DNA of 35,689 nucleotides, taken from contig LPNZ01011377.1 of assembly GCA_001655205.1 (NCBI GenBank), positions 1 to 35,689 of the forward strand. Reading direction: 5' to 3'. Both the position numbers and the translations under genes were made by a program. The stretch's first letter is position 1. Every line of letters begins with the position of its first letter. A model generated the notes under the pieces. The model did no database searches. It worked only from the letters and a program-made list of their open reading frames with translations, and was not told the DNA's origin. Source of the DNA: Lenisia limosa (taxonomy: Eukaryota; Breviatea). Positions 33,436-35,689 of the stretch are shown here, one piece after another.

Positions 33436-35689
33436 TTATGTTCCTTTTAGTCCATAAGGAAGCTGGTAGTAAAACATGACATCAACAGTGACCAGGAATG
33501 GGTCAGCATCATACGTTGAAGTCTGGCCACATATATTCAGGGGGACATTTGTCGGACATTGTTGTGGTGCTGACTGTTTGGCCTTGTGAGCTTTACGGTC
33601 GGTACCATTGGGGAAGAGCGATTCTGTGAGAGTAACATCTGGAAAGACATCTTACAATCCTACTAATTTGACTAAAATAAAGTTGCCTGTAGAATGGCAT
33701 TAGACAGTTGTATTAATTATTTAGAAAATATCAAAAAAGAGAGCTTTACAATGCCGCATCATACAAAATCAAAACAATGCCATTATCAAGCATCAATCAG
33801 AACTTCCACAATAAATTCTCAATAAATTTTCAAGAAAACCTCCCCGTCTAACCTGTAACACAGTAGCCTTTTTCAGAATGCAAACAAGGCTTGCACTTGT
33901 AGAAACACGAAGATGAAGCAAACATGTACCTAATATAGTAAAGCTGAGTATCACGGAAATGGTGAATTTTGGGGAATATGATACCCAATAAACAAAAAAG
34001 CCCCACAATTCACTTTGTCCTGCAACATAGGTCAAGGCCTCGCCATCGTTACAAAGCGTATCGCAGCTTGTAGAGAGAATCTTTGCGGTGAAAAGGCAAT
34101 GTAAGAAATCCTGGATATGAGACAAATCAATCACATATTTGACAATGTATTTGTCATGATTATTTATGACGAAATGAAAAAGACTGCCAGAATACGAAGT
34201 ACCATTGAGATATGTTGGTTATAATTATGAAATTTTAATAGATCATATATGATGCATGTACATACTATGTATATTTAAATACAAAAATGGTGAAATCGTG
34301 AAAACTGAAGGACAAAGAGGTTAATAAGGATTCATATTACTGAGAAACGAAAAGATAACAAAAGCTTGTACACGCCGTACCTTTTCAACAGAAACCAATT
34401 TCGGAACAATAAGGAAGGAGATAACATTGACTAAAACAACTACAACGACAACTGCAACACACTTCCCTAGAGAGGTCAGCTCAAAAATAGACAAAAGATA
34501 TTACTTCATAAAAAAGCAAATTAAAGACAGGGGTAGCATTGAGGAACAGAAAATTCGTTGAAAACTTACATAATAGGCCGCGAAAACGACTAGCTAGCGA
34601 TAACATTACAACAAGGTAGATTAAAAAAGAAGACACATGAAATGAAGATATGGCGGTGCTAAATAGTCAGTTTGATGGTCCTTTGGCATGAGGAATAATG
34701 ACAACCAACGGATAGAAAAGTCAACACTGATACGCTGATAAATGTAAAACAAGACAACTGGCAGCAAAACCTAATAGAACCAGGTCTCACTTCCGCAATC
34801 CTCCCATCTTACATTGTACTGATAAATGCTTGAGTGCTTAAATGATATGAATATTTATATCTACTATGCACCTCCTATTCTCTGAGCACTGACACCGAGA
34901 AGTGGTTTAATAGCATCTATTTCATTATTTGCAGCTGACTTTTTGTTGCAAAAGAAATGGGTAGTAAGGGGCCCGGCCCGCAGCTGGGGATTACGCACAA
35001 CACCAAATCCCCTTTTTTTTGAACCCCTTCTTTCAACTAAGAAAACAACTGCTAACAATGGAAGTCTTTCTTTCGTGAAAGAGTACACCCAGATGAGGCT
35101 CAGATCATCAAGCCAGATCAGATTCAGATCAAGTCCAGATCCAGATCATACCTCTTGCCCTCCCCTCTGAGTCGTCCAGGTCTTACTAATACCCGATTAA
35201 TACTTTCTATTATAAGAACTAGACCAAACCTGGACGACATCCACGACCAATAGCATGCAAAAACCATCTAACACCATCAGATGAAATATTGTCGTAATCC
35301 TCGGGTCTGCAGCTTGGGAAGAGGAGGCAGTTTGGTCCTGCTGTAAATGACAGGTAAATGACCTTCCACTTCTCGATTTCACTTCCGATTCTAAAAAAAC
35401 CGAGATAATTCCGAATATATTCAAGAATTTGCCTCCAGTCAAAATTCAATACTGTATGGAAAATCATATCAAACAATACTTAATTTTTGTGAAGCCTTCC
35501 CCAAGTTGGGCAAAAAGAAACCTGAATAGACATCTGTCAGGGCAAGACAATTCCCCTGAACTGGAAGAAACTAAGCACGGAAGAAAACACGCGCTCCTGC
35601 GAGGGAGTAGAAGATCTGCTCATATTCTGAGAGGAAGCTTGCGATCTTTTGAAGTTGGATCTGGGCAGTGGAAACGAGAGCTTGGTCCT
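33436..35689 (-). CDS. Unrecognised single-span membrane protein with Cys-rich C-terminal part (5' partial)
   Basis: I do not recognise a family. Exons: 35689-35591 (cut by the window edge), 35451-35230, 34934-34872, 34466-34381, 34110-33985, 33895-33853, 33638-33436. All joins keep phase and give about 280 aa. N-terminal part: amphipathic helix (IQLQKIASFLSEYEQIFYSL) and a region with paired Cys (GPNCLLFPSCRPEDYD). Residues from exon 34466-34381 form a clear transmembrane helix (CVAVVVVVVLVNVISFLIV). After it come Cys-containing stretches (SCDTLCNDGEALTY, CKPCLHSEKGYC) and a tail ending in DVMFYYQLPYGLKGT, stop TAA. Cys on both sides of the helix leave topology open. Splice-supported continuity makes a real gene likely; function unknown. 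Confidence 0.7.
35090..35149. repeat. CAGATC-type simple repeat
   Basis: Degenerate tandem cagatcA/cagatT/cagatcc motifs, about eight copies in 60 bp, in the intron between the second and third visible exons of the membrane-protein gene at the right edge. Confidence 0.7.

Overview
This is a eukaryotic window from an intron-rich genome. The genes are chains of short exons (20 to about 260 nt, with two long exons in one gene) separated by GT-AG introns, mostly 40 to 450 nt. There are no operons, ribosome binding sites or prokaryotic features. TAA, TAG and TGA all end genes, so the code looks standard. The lineage cannot be fixed from the sequence; a free-living protist is my guess. I rebuilt genes by hand by matching splice sites, reading phase and family motifs. 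Exon ends in the evidence fields come from that reading, and each unresolved junction is flagged.

Layout, left to right. (1) 128-1438, minus: uridine-kinase-family P-loop kinase, 3' end missing at the window edge. (2) 1812-7246, plus: large type I membrane protein with signal peptide, fibronectin-III-like segments, a sushi-like module, a CGNG-type cysteine motif and a transmembrane helix. (3) 7558-12812, minus: long coiled-coil protein with a C-terminal RING-like finger, interrupted by three assembly gaps. (4) 13512-16569, minus: small secreted protein of 13 exons combining a phage tail-fibre-like collar with lectin-like repeats. This is the most unusual gene here. (5) 16914-25218, plus: XPG/Rad2/ERCC5 DNA-repair endonuclease with a very long spacer. 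(6) 25638-27193, plus: secreted papain-like cysteine protease with a TATA box and strong codon bias. (7) 28370-32695, minus: DUF229-type member of the sulfatase/alkaline-phosphatase superfamily, 5' end unresolved. (8) 33436-35689, minus: unrecognised single-span membrane protein, 5' end beyond the window.

Genes 1/2 and 4/5 are divergent pairs sharing short intergenic regions (373 and 344 bp). Genes 2 and 3 converge. Four of the eight proteins carry signal peptides or membrane helices, or belong to extracellular families, so the window is rich in surface and secreted functions. No functional linkage between neighbours is evident.

Repeats sit mostly in introns: four tandem repeats (three duplications of 28-38 bp and one 5-copy minisatellite), two dispersed families of about 66 and 80 bp with two copies each, and AT-rich tracts. 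One further 40-bp duplication lies in a 3' flank. Five N gaps are present, four of them with a homopolymer at one edge.
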